Of a stretch of 64,000 nucleotides of DNA, positions 43,098-51,875 are shown one piece after another. The stretch comes from Staphylococcus shinii (GTDB lineage Bacteria > Bacillota > Bacilli > Staphylococcales > Staphylococcaceae): contig NZ_JAGEVL010000001.1 in NCBI RefSeq assembly GCF_017583065.1, positions 248,001-312,000 of the forward strand. The letters are read 5' to 3'. A program made the position numbers and the translations under genes. Within the stretch, counting starts at the first letter, position 1; each line of letters starts with the position of its first letter. Under the pieces are notes generated by a model. The model was not told the origin of the DNA, made no database searches, and saw nothing but the letters and a program-made list of their open reading frames with translations.

Positions 43098-43697
43098 ATG
43101 GCTTTTGAATTACCAAATTTACCTTATGGTTTTGATGCATTGGAACCACACATTGATCAACAAACAATGGAAATTCACCATGGCAAACACCATAACACTT
43201 ATGTAACTAAATTAAATGCAGCAGTAGAAGGAACTGATTTAGAATCTAAATCAATCGAAGAAATTGTTGCAAACCTAGACAGTGTTCCAGAAAATATTCA
43301 AACAGCTGTTCGCAATAATGGTGGTGGACATTTAAACCATTCATTATTCTGGGAATTATTAACTCCAAACTCAGAAGAAAAAGGTACTGTTGTTGATAAA
43401 ATTAAAGAACAATGGGGTTCTTTAGATGCATTTAAAGAAGAATTTGCAGATAAAGCAGCAGCACGTTTCGGTTCAGGCTGGGCATGGTTAGTAGTTAATA
43501 ACGGTAACTTAGAAATCGTTACTACACCTAACCAAGATAATCCAATTACTGAAGGTAAAACACCTATCTTAGGATTAGATGTTTGGGAACACGCTTATTA
43601 TCTTAAATACCAAAACAAACGTCCAGACTATATCAGTGCATTCTGGAACGTTGTAAATTGGGAAAAAGTTGATGAATTATATAACGCAGCTAAATAA
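43098..43697 (+). CDS. sodA: Superoxide dismutase (Mn/Fe)
   Basis: Converts superoxide to peroxide and oxygen. The 199-residue protein has the four metal ligands in [17 protein letters not shown], and [18 protein letters not shown], and the GSGWAWLV motif. Manganese use is likely from close staphylococcal relatives but cannot be proven here. AGGAGGATG lies before the ATG. The gene is monocistronic, with a terminator after it; codon use suits high expression. Confidence 0.97.
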   Translation: MAFELPNLPYGFDALEPHIDQQTMEIHHGKHHNTYVTKLNAAVEGTDLESKSIEEIVANLDSVPENIQTAVRNNGGGHLNHSLFWELLTPNSEEKGTVVDKIKEQWGSLDAFKEEFADKAAARFGSGWAWLVVNNGNLEIVTTPNQDNPITEGKTPILGLDVWEHAYYLKYQNKRPDYISAFWNVVNWEKVDELYNAAK

Positions 43698-43711
43698 TTG
43701 AGCTAGCGATT

Positions 43712-43744
43712 ATGACGGCCTTTTACTAGGTCGTCATTTTTTTA
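43712..43744 (+). terminator. Terminator of sodA
   Basis: ATGACGGCCT (43712-43721) pairs with AGGTCGTCAT (43728-43737), one G-T wobble, followed by a T run. Confidence 0.85.
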
Positions 43745-43818
43745 ATTAAAATAATAGAAATATTCGCTAATTTCATATATCATTTGTAGTGAGAACTTTT
43801 GAATTGAGGTATGCTGTT

Positions 43819-45870
43819 TTGTTAAAAAGATTAAAAGAAAAGTCAAATGATGAAAAAATTAGAAATACAATGAATAAAAGAATTAGCTTTATATTTGGTG
43901 TGATTGTATTTATTTTTGCAGTAGTTGTCTTAAGGTTAGGTTATTTACAAATTGCACAAGGTTCTCATTATAAGCAACTGATTAAAAATAGCGAAAATTT
44001 AACAGTTAATGAAGCCGTACCAAGAGGGCGCATATTAGATAGAAATGGTAAAGTCCTTGTTGATAACGCTTCTAAAAAAGCGATTACATACGCGCGTGGT
44101 AGAAAAACTTCGCAAACAGAGGTTTTAAAAATTGCAAAAGATTTATCAGATTTAATTAAAATGAACACTGACAAAATAACAGATCGAGATAAACAAGACT
44201 ATTGGATTCAATTACATCCAAATAAAGCGAGAACATTAATGCAAAGCGAACAAGCATTACTTGATGATGGAAGTATTTCTCAAGATGACTATGACGAAGC
44301 TTTATATAAAAAAATTGGGGAAAAACAAACTAACACATTAAGTGACAAAGATTTACAAGTCTTAGCTATTTATAGAGAAATGATGTCTGGTTCAGCTCTT
44401 GATCCACAGATGATTAAAAACGAAGATGTGACTGATGAAGAATACGCAGCGGTATCACAAAAATTATCTGATTTGCCAGGTGTAAATACGACAATGGATT
44501 GGGATAGAAAATATCCTAATGGTGATACATTAAGAGGTATTTTTGGAGATGTATCTACTACTGAAGAAGGTATTCCTAAAGAACTAACTGAGCAATACTT
44601 GGCTAAAGGATATTCTCGTAATGATCGAGTAGGAAAATCATATCTAGAATATCAATATGATGACATTTTAAAAGGTAAGAAAAAAGAGATGAAGTATACC
44701 ACTGATAAATCAGGTGAAGTCATCGATTCCAAAGTGATTAATCCAGGTTCCCGTGGAGATGATTTAGTACTTAGCATTGACATTGACTTACAGAAAAAAA
44801 CCGAAGAATACCTAGAGAAACAAATATCTAAACTGCGTAGTGAAGGCGCTAAGGATATGGACAACGCATTAATTGTTGTACAAAATCCTAATAACGGCGA
44901 TATTTTAGCAATGGCTGGTAAACAAATTGATAAGAACGGCGATTTAACAGATTATGATATAGGCACCTTTACATCACAATTTGCTGTTGGTTCATCTGTA
45001 AAAGGCGGTACTTTATTAGCTGGTTATCAAAATAATGCAATTAATGTTGGTGATCAAATGGTCGATGAGCCATTGAAATTTGCTGGTGGTCTGACAAAAC
45101 GCTCTTACTTTAACCAAGATGGTAGGAAAACGATAAATGATAAAGAAGCACTAATGCACTCATCTAACGTTTATATGTTCAAGACAGCCTTGAAGATGGC
45201 TGGATCGCCATATTCAGCGAATATGACATTACCAAACGACATCTCTGAAGCAGGTCAAAAGCTTCGTAAAGGCTTAAACCAAGTAGGGCTAGGCATTAAA
45301 ACAGGTATTGATTTACCGAACGAAACAAACGGACAAATTGAACCATTAACAGATAATCCAGGTAATTTCCTTGATTTAGCAATAGGACAATATGATACCT
45401 ATACACCTCTACAATTAGCCCAATATGTTTCTACAATTGGTAATAATGGTTATAGAGTTCAACCACATATTGGATTAGAAATTAGACAGGCAACAAATAA
45501 AGATACTTTAGGGCCTGTTAAAGAGAAAGTTAAAGGTAAAGTCCTTAATAGAGTAAATAACTCTGGGGAACAAATTAAGCAAATCCAAGATGGCTTTGAA
45601 ATGGCATTTAATGAAAAGCCTGGTACAGGTTATCAAAGCTTTAACGATACTGAAGTTCCATCTGCAGGTAAAACAGGTACAGCTGAAGTTTTCCAAAACG
45701 GCGAATCAAGAGTAAATTCAACGTATGTAGGTTATGCACCAATTAAAGACCCTAAACTTGCGTTTTCAATTGTGTATACAAACCAACCTGTACCTGAACC
45801 ATGGTTAAATGGTGGGGACTTAGGTAGAGATGTTATAAACTACTATTTCAAAGAACGAGCTGAAAAATAA
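43819..45870 (+). CDS. pbp3: Penicillin-binding protein 3 (class B transpeptidase)
   Basis: A monofunctional peptidoglycan transpeptidase. The 683-residue protein has an N-terminal membrane anchor (ISFIFGVIVFIFAVVVLRLGY), a class B dimerisation/pedestal domain (VPRGRILDRNGKVLVDNA) and the penicillin-binding domain with SSVK near residue 392, SSN near 448 and KTGTAE near 617: all three active-site motifs are present. The frame runs from ATG 43789, but GAGGT (43806-43810) points to TTG 43819, giving the N-terminus LKRLKEKSND known from staphylococci. Confidence 0.94.
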   Translation: MLKRLKEKSNDEKIRNTMNKRISFIFGVIVFIFAVVVLRLGYLQIAQGSHYKQLIKNSENLTVNEAVPRGRILDRNGKVLVDNASKKAITYARGRKTSQTEVLKIAKDLSDLIKMNTDKITDRDKQDYWIQLHPNKARTLMQSEQALLDDGSISQDDYDEALYKKIGEKQTNTLSDKDLQVLAIYREMMSGSALDPQMIKNEDVTDEEYAAVSQKLSDLPGVNTTMDWDRKYPNGDTLRGIFGDVSTTEEGIPKELTEQYLAKGYSRNDRVGKSYLEYQYDDILKGKKKEMKYTTDKSGEVIDSKVINPGSRGDDLVLSIDIDLQKKTEEYLEKQISKLRSEGAKDMDNALIVVQNPNNGDILAMAGKQIDKNGDLTDYDIGTFTSQFAVGSSVKGGTLLAGYQNNAINVGDQMVDEPLKFAGGLTKRSYFNQDGRKTINDKEALMHSSNVYMFKTALKMAGSPYSANMTLPNDISEAGQKLRKGLNQVGLGIKTGIDLPNETNGQIEPLTDNPGNFLDLAIGQYDTYTPLQLAQYVSTIGNNGYRVQPHIGLEIRQATNKDTLGPVKEKVKGKVLNRVNNSGEQIKQIQDGFEMAFNEKPGTGYQSFNDTEVPSAGKTGTAEVFQNGESRVNSTYVGYAPIKDPKLAFSIVYTNQPVPEPWLNGGDLGRDVINYYFKERAEK

Positions 45871-45992
45871 AATAAGCGCTTTTGTTATAAATACTGATAT
45901 AGTCGTCTTTATTGAAAAATAATACTTTTCAATTTTATAAGTAAATGGTATGATTAATAGGTCGTATTTTGAAAAGGTAAGGAGGAATTAGC

Positions 45993-46142
45993 ATGCGCGT
46001 AAACGTAACTCTAGCTTGTACAGAATGTGGAGAAAGAAACTACATTACTACAAAAAATAAACGTACTAATCCTGAACGTATAGAAATGAAAAAACACTGT
46101 GCACGTGATAACAAGCACACTATGCATCGTGAAACAAAATAA
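45993..46142 (+). CDS. rpmG: 50S ribosomal protein L33
   Basis: A 49-residue small basic ribosomal protein. It reads [21 protein letters not shown] at the start and ends [15 protein letters not shown] and ATG 45993 define the start. The first zinc-ribbon pair (CTEC) is kept, but the second pair is reduced to one Cys (HCARDNKH), so it looks like a partly zinc-free paralogue. It lies alone between pbp3 and the 5-FCL gene with a terminator after it. Confidence 0.95.
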   Translation: MRVNVTLACTECGERNYITTKNKRTNPERIEMKKHCARDNKHTMHRETK

Positions 46143-46153
46143 TTAATATTTTA

Positions 46154-46187
46154 AACCAGATTCTGATTCAGGATCTGGTTATTTTTT
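46154..46187 (+). terminator. Terminator of rpmG
   Basis: AACCAGATTCTG (46154-46165) pairs with CAGGATCTGGTT (46169-46180), 12 bp with one wobble and a 3-nt loop, followed by ATTTTTT. Confidence 0.87.
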
Positions 46188-46270
46188 GGCTTATTCTAAA
46201 AAGCAGTTGAATGACATTACAAATTTTTAACGTTATAATAATAAAAGTATGTATTATGGAAGGTGCTCAT

Positions 46271-46813
46271 ATGTCAAAAAAAGCTTTGCGTCAAAAAAAT
46301 ATTAATTTAATGAAACAATTTATGCAACAAGCAAATAAGCAAGAGGCGGATCAGTATCTAAGAGATCATTTTTTTAAAACTGATGAATACAGTCTGTCAC
46401 AACGAATTGGTATTGTACTATCAATGCCACATGAAGTGAATACATATCCTATTATTAAACAAATGATAGACGACGGAAAAACTGTTTTTGTACCTGAAAC
46501 TAATTATCAAATAAAGGACATGACGTTTAAACATGTAGATGATTTAAACCACATTGGTCCGGACGACAAAGGTATCAATCATGTAAATACAAAAACCGAA
46601 ATTACCAATAAGTTAGATTTACTAGTAGTACCCGGAGTCGTATTTAATAGCACTGGTTATCGCATTGGTTATGGTGGCGGATATTTTGATAAATTCTTAA
46701 GTAATAATAAGCAACCAACTATTAGTTTACTTTATGATTTTCAATTGAATTCGTTTGAAACAGAAGCGCATGATGAGCCCGTTGAAAAATTAATCATAGC
46801 AACAACTAAATAA
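46271..46813 (+). CDS. 5-formyltetrahydrofolate cyclo-ligase
   Basis: Returns 5-formyl-THF to 5,10-methenyl-THF using ATP. The 180-residue protein has the ATP/substrate motif YRIGYGGGYFDKFLS and LVVPGVVFNSTGYR, with a basic N-terminus (SKKALRQKNINLMKQF). An upstream ATG at 46211 is rejected because GGAAGGTG fits ATG 46271. The stop codon overlaps an ATG of the rhomboid frame, so the two are cotranscribed. Confidence 0.92.
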   Translation: MSKKALRQKNINLMKQFMQQANKQEADQYLRDHFFKTDEYSLSQRIGIVLSMPHEVNTYPIIKQMIDDGKTVFVPETNYQIKDMTFKHVDDLNHIGPDDKGINHVNTKTEITNKLDLLVVPGVVFNSTGYRIGYGGGYFDKFLSNNKQPTISLLYDFQLNSFETEAHDEPVEKLIIATTK

Positions 46814-46824
46814 TGGAGGCAAAT

Positions 46825-48282
46825 ATGGTTACCGAAAAACATTATTGGAAGTCCATATATACTTGGATTAAATATCTGAATTATCATGTTGTTCATACTA
46901 ATAAAGATAATGATGAAATTTGGCTAGCGAATAAGAAATCAGAAAGTATTGTAATATTTAAATATGGCGCTAATTCAACTCAAGATGTTCGATTTGATAA
47001 AACTCGAATTCAAGAAAACCAAAATAATATCATTACTTTTTTAGGATTTGAACCGAAGAATTATGAATTATATATTTTTACAGATAAAATGTTTACAGAT
47101 GAGAACTTAAACGAAACTCATCCGGTTAAATTTAAAGTTAAAATTATTAGAGAAACAGAGCATGTTGAAAGAATTATGCCAAACTTTTTGGTAAAAAAAA
47201 TGTATAATCGTACAACAAAGCATACAAAATCGTACTATAAAAAACGAGCTCTAAATAACAATCCTATTGAAAAACATATGCTTAAGTTTGCCCCCGTTAC
47301 ATATACTCTAATAGCAATTAATATTATTATTTGGTTAGCTATGACATTGTTTTTAAATCGTTTCTCAGATTTAAAATTATTAGATGTTGGTGGACTTGTT
47401 CATTTTAACGTGGTGCACGGTGAATGGTATCGATTGATTAGCTCTATCTTTTTACATTATAATTTTGAACATATTTTAATGAATATGTTGAGTCTATTTA
47501 TATTTGGAAAAATTGTAGAAGCCATCGTTGGCCATTGGCGAATGTTTGTAATATATATAGTCGCTGGTTTATTCGGTAACTTTGCATCACTATCTTTTAA
47601 TACTGATACAGTTTCCGTGGGCGCTAGCGGCGCTATATTTGGAATGATAGGAGCAATTTTTACGTTTATGTACGTTGGAAAACAATTTAACCGTAAATTA
47701 ATTGGTCAATTATTAATTGTACTTGTCATTATGATTGGGTTATCGTTATTTATGCAAAATGTAAATATTGTTGCTCATGTAGGAGGCTTCATTGGTGGTT
47801 TATTAATAACATTAATAGGCTATTATTTTAAAACAAATAAAAATCGGTTTTGGTTTCTGCTAATATTAATACTAGTATTATTTATAGCCTCTCAAATAAG
47901 AATTTTTACGATTAAAGAAGATAATATATACAATACGATTATTACAAACGAAATGAAACAAGGAAATTATGATGATGCAAAAGATATGGTAAAGCATACT
48001 ATTAATAAGAAATATGCTGATGATGGAACATATTATTTAAGCGGTCTTATTAAAGCAACCTTAGATTCGAAAGCAGAAGGTATTGCAACATGGGAAAGGG
48101 GGCTAAGAGAATACCCTAACTCAGGCCTCTTAAACTACCAATTAGCAATTGCGAACAGGTCACTTGATAACAAAGATAAAGCGAAGAAATACATAAAAGC
48201 TGCGTTAAAATCTGACCCTAGTAACAATGATTATATTAATTTAAATAAAGAATTGAGCGATGATAGTGATTCAGCAAATTAA
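46825..48282 (+). CDS. Rhomboid-family intramembrane serine protease with TPR domain
   Basis: A 485-residue membrane protein like B. subtilis GluP/YqgP. A soluble N-terminal domain of about 160 residues is followed by six or seven helices with the catalytic Ser in GASGAIFGMIGA (about residue 268) and His in AHVGGFIGG (about 317), and a C-terminal tetratricopeptide-like region (NYDDAKDMVKHTINKKY, YYLSGLIKATLDSKAEG). The first ATG 46813 overlaps the previous stop and its own ribosome site TGGAGGC; ATG 46825 is chosen. Confidence 0.92.
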   Translation: MVTEKHYWKSIYTWIKYLNYHVVHTNKDNDEIWLANKKSESIVIFKYGANSTQDVRFDKTRIQENQNNIITFLGFEPKNYELYIFTDKMFTDENLNETHPVKFKVKIIRETEHVERIMPNFLVKKMYNRTTKHTKSYYKKRALNNNPIEKHMLKFAPVTYTLIAINIIIWLAMTLFLNRFSDLKLLDVGGLVHFNVVHGEWYRLISSIFLHYNFEHILMNMLSLFIFGKIVEAIVGHWRMFVIYIVAGLFGNFASLSFNTDTVSVGASGAIFGMIGAIFTFMYVGKQFNRKLIGQLLIVLVIMIGLSLFMQNVNIVAHVGGFIGGLLITLIGYYFKTNKNRFWFLLILILVLFIASQIRIFTIKEDNIYNTIITNEMKQGNYDDAKDMVKHTINKKYADDGTYYLSGLIKATLDSKAEGIATWERGLREYPNSGLLNYQLAIANRSLDNKDKAKKYIKAALKSDPSNNDYINLNKELSDDSDSAN

Positions 48283-48460
48283 TACATTTTATGACGTGCA
48301 GCAACTCCTTAAAAAATTTGGTTTTATCGTATATTTTAAAGATAAGGCAGACATGTATGAAATGATGGAACAAGAAATTCAATCACTATATAATATAGGT
48401 CTTATTTCAAACGATGATTATTTAAAATGTCGAATAATTATTAATCAAAGAAAAAAATAA
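48260..48460 (+). CDS. YqgQ-like small protein (DUF910)
   Basis: A 66-residue acidic to neutral protein of the YqgQ family, of unknown function: FYDVQQLLKKFGFIVYFKDKADMYEMMEQEI is the conserved helical core. It overlaps the rhomboid gene by 23 nt without a strong ribosome site, suggesting coupled translation. In B. subtilis yqgP-yqgQ-glcK are likewise adjacent. Confidence 0.85.
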   Translation: MIVIQQINTFYDVQQLLKKFGFIVYFKDKADMYEMMEQEIQSLYNIGLISNDDYLKCRIIINQRKK

Positions 48461-48470
48461 ACGTACAAAG

Positions 48471-48507
48471 ATTTTAGGTCGAGGCAAATGTTGTCTCGGC
48501 CTAAAAT
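48471..48507 (+). terminator. Long hairpin after yqgQ
   Basis: A 17-bp stem with two G-T wobbles and a 3-nt ATG loop: ATTTTAGGTCGAGGCAA (48471-48487) with TTGTCTCGGCCTAAAAT (48491-48507). No T run follows beyond AATAATAT, but stem strength suggests a terminator or a repeat-type element. Confidence 0.7.
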
Positions 48508-48660
48508 AATATATGTATAACAAATTACCTTAACCTAGCATAAGCATTATAAAGATGATCTAAATCCAATGTTTTTATATTGTACGTATAATTGTTTTTT
48601 AGTTATAAAAGATATAAATCACAAGCATTTTGCACTGTTAAGTAAGTTGCTTCATAATTA

Positions 48661-48690
48661 TTGCAATTGAGAATTGATTAAGATTAAAAT
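48661..48690 (+). promoter_or_regulatory. Possible glk promoter
   Basis: TTGCAA (48661-48666), 18-nt spacer, TAAAAT (48685-48690). A SigA-type match by eye in an AT-rich spacer. Confidence 0.4.
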
Positions 48691-48867
48691 GTAAATAAGG
48701 AAATATAAATCTAATTTTAGTGGTTTATAAAGGTTAGATTCAAAGAGTTTTAGTATCTGGAACTTTTGTTGGTGTAAAATCTCCAAAAACCTTGATATAT
48801 AAGATTTTTTGAACTACAGTTAAAGGAAGTGCACCCTTTTAATAAATCAGAGAAGGATGAAAATTAA

Positions 48868-49854
48868 ATGAACAAAATTATATTAGCAGCAGATATTGGT
48901 GGAACAACATGTAAACTAGGAATTTTTGACGAAAATCTTAATCGTTTATCAAAATGGTCAATCGATACAGATACTTCAGATACTACAGGGTATTTACTAT
49001 TAAAAAATATATATGATTCTTTCATACAGTATATAGATAAATCAGAAAACACTTTCTCAGACGTTTTAGGTATTGGGATTGGTGTACCTGGACCTGTGAA
49101 TTTTGAAACAGGCGAAGTAAATGGTGCAGTCAATTTATACTGGAAAGATACAGTAAATGTGCGAAATATTTTCAAACAATTTGTAGATTGTCCAGTTTAT
49201 GTTGACAACGATGCAAACGTTGCTGCTTTAGGCGAAAAGCACAAGGGCGCAGGTAACGGCGCTGATGATGTAGTTGCTATTACACTTGGTACTGGATTAG
49301 GCGGAGGCATTATTTCAAACGGTGAAATTGTACATGGTCATAACGGGTCTGGCGCTGAAATAGGTCATTTCAGAGTAGATCATGACCAACGTTTCAAATG
49401 CAATTGTGGAAAATCAGGCTGTATAGAAACAGTGGCATCTGCTACAGGCGTAGTAAACCTTGTTAATTTCTATTATCCTAAATTAACATTTAAATCTTCA
49501 ATTTTACAATTAATCAAAGATAATAACGTGAGTGCTAAAGCAGTCTTTGATGCTGCCAAAGCTGGTGATCAATTCTGTATTTTTATAACGGAACGCGTCG
49601 CTAATTATATTGCTTATTTATGTAGCATCGTCAGTGTAACAAGCAATCCGAAATACATTGTCCTAGGTGGGGGGATGTCTACTGCAGGATTGATACTAAT
49701 AGAAAATATTAAAACAGAATATCATAATTTAACATTTACTCCTGCTCAACAAAATACTGAAATTGTACAAGCCCAGCTTGGAAATGATGCAGGTATTACA
49801 GGAGCTGCAGGTTTAATTTATACTTATATAATTGAAAAGGATGGTGTTAAATAA
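48868..49854 (+). CDS. glk: Glucokinase (ROK family)
   Basis: Phosphorylates glucose to glucose-6-phosphate, serving non-PTS glucose and disaccharide breakdown. The 328-residue protein has the ATP motif [39 protein letters not shown], and the ROK zinc motif [17 protein letters not shown]. The ATG follows GAGAAGGATG. It overlaps the next small gene by one base (TAATG). Confidence 0.95.
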   Translation: MNKIILAADIGGTTCKLGIFDENLNRLSKWSIDTDTSDTTGYLLLKNIYDSFIQYIDKSENTFSDVLGIGIGVPGPVNFETGEVNGAVNLYWKDTVNVRNIFKQFVDCPVYVDNDANVAALGEKHKGAGNGADDVVAITLGTGLGGGIISNGEIVHGHNGSGAEIGHFRVDHDQRFKCNCGKSGCIETVASATGVVNLVNFYYPKLTFKSSILQLIKDNNVSAKAVFDAAKAGDQFCIFITERVANYIAYLCSIVSVTSNPKYIVLGGGMSTAGLILIENIKTEYHNLTFTPAQQNTEIVQAQLGNDAGITGAAGLIYTYIIEKDGVK

Positions 49855-50177
49855 TGGCTATCGTAGATGTAGTTGTTATACCAGTCGGAACAGAAGGACC
49901 GAGTGTAAGTAAATATATTGCCGAAATTCAAAGTAAATTAAAAGAATATAAAGCGCAAGGGAAAATTGATTACCAATTAACGCCAATGAACACATTAATT
50001 GAAGGCGATTTAAAAGATTTATTTGAAGTTGTACAAGCGATTCATGAATTACCATTTGATAAAGGACTAAGCCGTGTATGTACTAACATAAGAATTGATG
50101 ACCGTCGAGATAAATCACGTAATATGAACGAAAAAGTTAAGGCTGTACAACAATATTTAAACAACGGAGGTAACTAG
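49854..50177 (+). CDS. MTH1187/YqgV family protein
   Basis: A 107-residue ferredoxin-like-fold protein of the DUF77 family, some members of which bind thiamine or hydroxymethylpyrimidine. It begins VDVVVIPVGTEGPSVSKYIAEIQ and has the central YQLTPMNTLIEGDL. The ATG overlaps the glk stop; GGATGGTG in the glk end gives the ribosome site. Its function is unknown. Confidence 0.85.
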   Translation: MAIVDVVVIPVGTEGPSVSKYIAEIQSKLKEYKAQGKIDYQLTPMNTLIEGDLKDLFEVVQAIHELPFDKGLSRVCTNIRIDDRRDKSRNMNEKVKAVQQYLNNGGN

Positions 50178-50178
50178 A

Positions 50179-50802
50179 ATGAAAATTTCGAGTTTATCTT
50201 TAGGTTTAGTTGAAACAAATGTATATTTTATAGAAAATGATACAAGTGTGATCTTAGTTGATCCTGCCAATGATAGTGATTTGATTATCAAAAAGTTAAA
50301 TCAAATTAATAAAAAATTAGTAGCTGTATTGCTTACTCATGGTCATTTTGATCATATTGCTGCTTTAGACGATATTATTGAGAAATACAATGTGCCAGTA
50401 TTTATGCATAAATCGGAATTTGATTTCTTAACAAATACAACTAAAAATGGTTCAGAAAAGTTCAAACAATATGGATTACCTAATGTAATTAGCCATGCTA
50501 CGCCACAATCACTAGAAGAAGGCGATGCTAATGTAGCAGATTTCAATTTCAAAGTGTTACATACTCCTGGTCATTCTCCTGGTAGTTTAACGTTTGTCTT
50601 TAATGAGTTTGCTGTTGTTGGAGACACATTATTTAAACAAGGTATAGGAAGAACAGATTTATATAAAGGTGATCACGAAACATTAGTTAACTCAATATTA
50701 GATAAATTATTTGAATTAGACGATGATTTACCTTTATTCCCGGGTCATGGACCATATACTACAGTGGAAGATGAACAATTGAATCCTTATTTACATGGTT
50801 AA
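50179..50802 (+). CDS. MBL-fold metallo-hydrolase (YqgX-like)
   Basis: A 207-residue metallo-beta-lactamase-fold hydrolase with the metal motif THGHFDHIA near residue 55, HTPGHSPGS, VGDTLF and FPGHGPYTT. This is the glyoxalase II-like group; B. subtilis YqgX is the neighbour-equivalent, just upstream of comGA as here. Staphylococci use bacillithiol rather than glutathione, so the substrate may be a bacillithiol thioester; that is inference. GGAGG precedes the ATG. Confidence 0.9.
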   Translation: MKISSLSLGLVETNVYFIENDTSVILVDPANDSDLIIKKLNQINKKLVAVLLTHGHFDHIAALDDIIEKYNVPVFMHKSEFDFLTNTTKNGSEKFKQYGLPNVISHATPQSLEEGDANVADFNFKVLHTPGHSPGSLTFVFNEFAVVGDTLFKQGIGRTDLYKGDHETLVNSILDKLFELDDDLPLFPGHGPYTTVEDEQLNPYLHG

Positions 50803-50849
50803 ATTCTTTTGGATTAAGCACGCTCATATTAATATTAGTCATGAAAAAT

Positions 50850-50879
50850 AAAAGTAATTCTCACACCTCTTACGTGTAT
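50850..50879 (+). promoter_or_regulatory. Candidate competence (SigH-type) promoter of comG
   Basis: AAAAGTAA (50850-50857), 13 nt, TACGTGTAT (50871-50879), ending 21 nt before the comGA TTG start. Sequence, spacing and distance to the start match the element before comEA. Function as a SigH promoter is inferred from the known SigH dependence of comG in S. aureus. Confidence 0.6.
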
Positions 50880-50900
50880 ATATGTAGGAGGTGTTTTTTA
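50863..50900 (+). terminator. Terminator-like hairpin that buries the comGA ribosome site
   Basis: ACACCTCTTACGT (50863-50875) pairs with ATGTAGGAGGTGT (50882-50894), 13 bp with two G-T wobbles and a 6-nt loop, followed by a T run. The Shine-Dalgarno GGAGGTG is in the right arm and TACGTGTAT spans left arm and loop, as at comEA. Confidence 0.78.
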
Positions 50901-51875
50901 TTGAAATTATTGTTTAATAGTATGATTGAAAAGGCGATTAATTCTAACGCGTCAGATATTCATTTTATCCCTGCAGATAAAGAAGTTTTGATTAAATTTA
51001 GAATCGGTGACGAATTGAAGTCAATAGAGACATTGCAATTAAATAATTATTTGAAATTACTAACCTATATGAAATATCAAGCTGGCTTAGATGTCTCTAA
51101 ACATAATACTGCACAGAGTGGTAGATATATTTATAAATTAAAGCAAATTTATTTCCTTAGAATTTCTACGCTTCCTTTATCTCTTGGAAATGAAAGTTGC
51201 GTTATTAGAATTATCCCGCAATACTTTCAAAAGCATAAAAACAATCAGAACATAACTCATCTATACAATCTAATGAATAAAAAACAAGGATTAATTTTAT
51301 TGAGTGGTCCTACTGGCTCAGGAAAGAGTACGTTAATGTATCACATGTTGATGTATGCTAAAGAGCATTTAAATTTAAATATTATTACGATTGAAGAACC
51401 TGTTGAACAATTAATAAATGGTATAACACAAATATCATTAAATGAAAAAGCAGGGATAAATTATGAGAATTCTTTTAAGGCGATACTGCGCTGTGATCCA
51501 GATATTATTTTAATAGGAGAAATAAGAGATGCAAACGTAGCTAAATATGTTATACAAGCCAGTTTAAGTGGTCATTTAGTGCTTTCGACAATACATGCCA
51601 GTAATTGCAAAGGTGTAATATTAAGGCTGCTAGAAATGGGTATAACAGTCCAACAGCTTATACAGTCAATCGTTAGTATATTAAATCAAAGGCTTATCAC
51701 TACTAACGAAAATAAAAGAGAGCTTGTATATGAACAGATAACCAAAGCAGATATCTATCACTTCTTTAAAAATAGTTATACATTACCTGAAGGTTTCCAT
51801 AATTTGTCTTATAAATTAAATAAAATGTCAAAAGAGGGAATGATTTGTGAAACATCAATGGAACGTTATCTCTAA
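50901..51875 (+). CDS. comGA: Competence pseudopilus ATPase ComGA
   Basis: The traffic ATPase that drives assembly of the DNA-uptake pseudopilus. The 324-residue secretion-type NTPase has SDIHFIPA near the start, Walker A GPTGSGKST near residue 136, the Asp box, and Walker B with DPDIILIGEIRD and the His box LSTIHAS. An in-frame ATG at 50841 lies upstream of the promoter hairpin; the start is TTG 50901 after GGAGGTG. It overlaps comGB by 29 nt. Confidence 0.95.
   Translation: MKLLFNSMIEKAINSNASDIHFIPADKEVLIKFRIGDELKSIETLQLNNYLKLLTYMKYQAGLDVSKHNTAQSGRYIYKLKQIYFLRISTLPLSLGNESCVIRIIPQYFQKHKNNQNITHLYNLMNKKQGLILLSGPTGSGKSTLMYHMLMYAKEHLNLNIITIEEPVEQLINGITQISLNEKAGINYENSFKAILRCDPDIILIGEIRDANVAKYVIQASLSGHLVLSTIHASNCKGVILRLLEMGITVQQLIQSIVSILNQRLITTNENKRELVYEQITKADIYHFFKNSYTLPEGFHNLSYKLNKMSKEGMICETSMERYL

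Larger units (their letters stand above)
48461..48867. other. Noncoding spacer between yqgQ and glk
   Basis: 407 nt. It begins with the yqgQ terminator (48471-48507). A promoter-like pair, TTGCAA (48661-48666) and TAAAAT (48685-48690), would give a leader of about 170 nt for glk. That leader can form AATCTAA/TTAGATT (near 48708-48740) and AAAATCT/AGATTTT (near 48777-48815). No protein frame or known riboswitch is recognised. Confidence 0.55.

Noticed and set aside
50841..50900. In-frame ATG upstream of comGA that would add 20 residues
   Set aside because: It lies before the putative promoter and hairpin, has no ribosome site, and the extra residues (Cys- and Ser-rich) are unlike ComGA N-termini; GGAGGTG with TTG 50901 fits.
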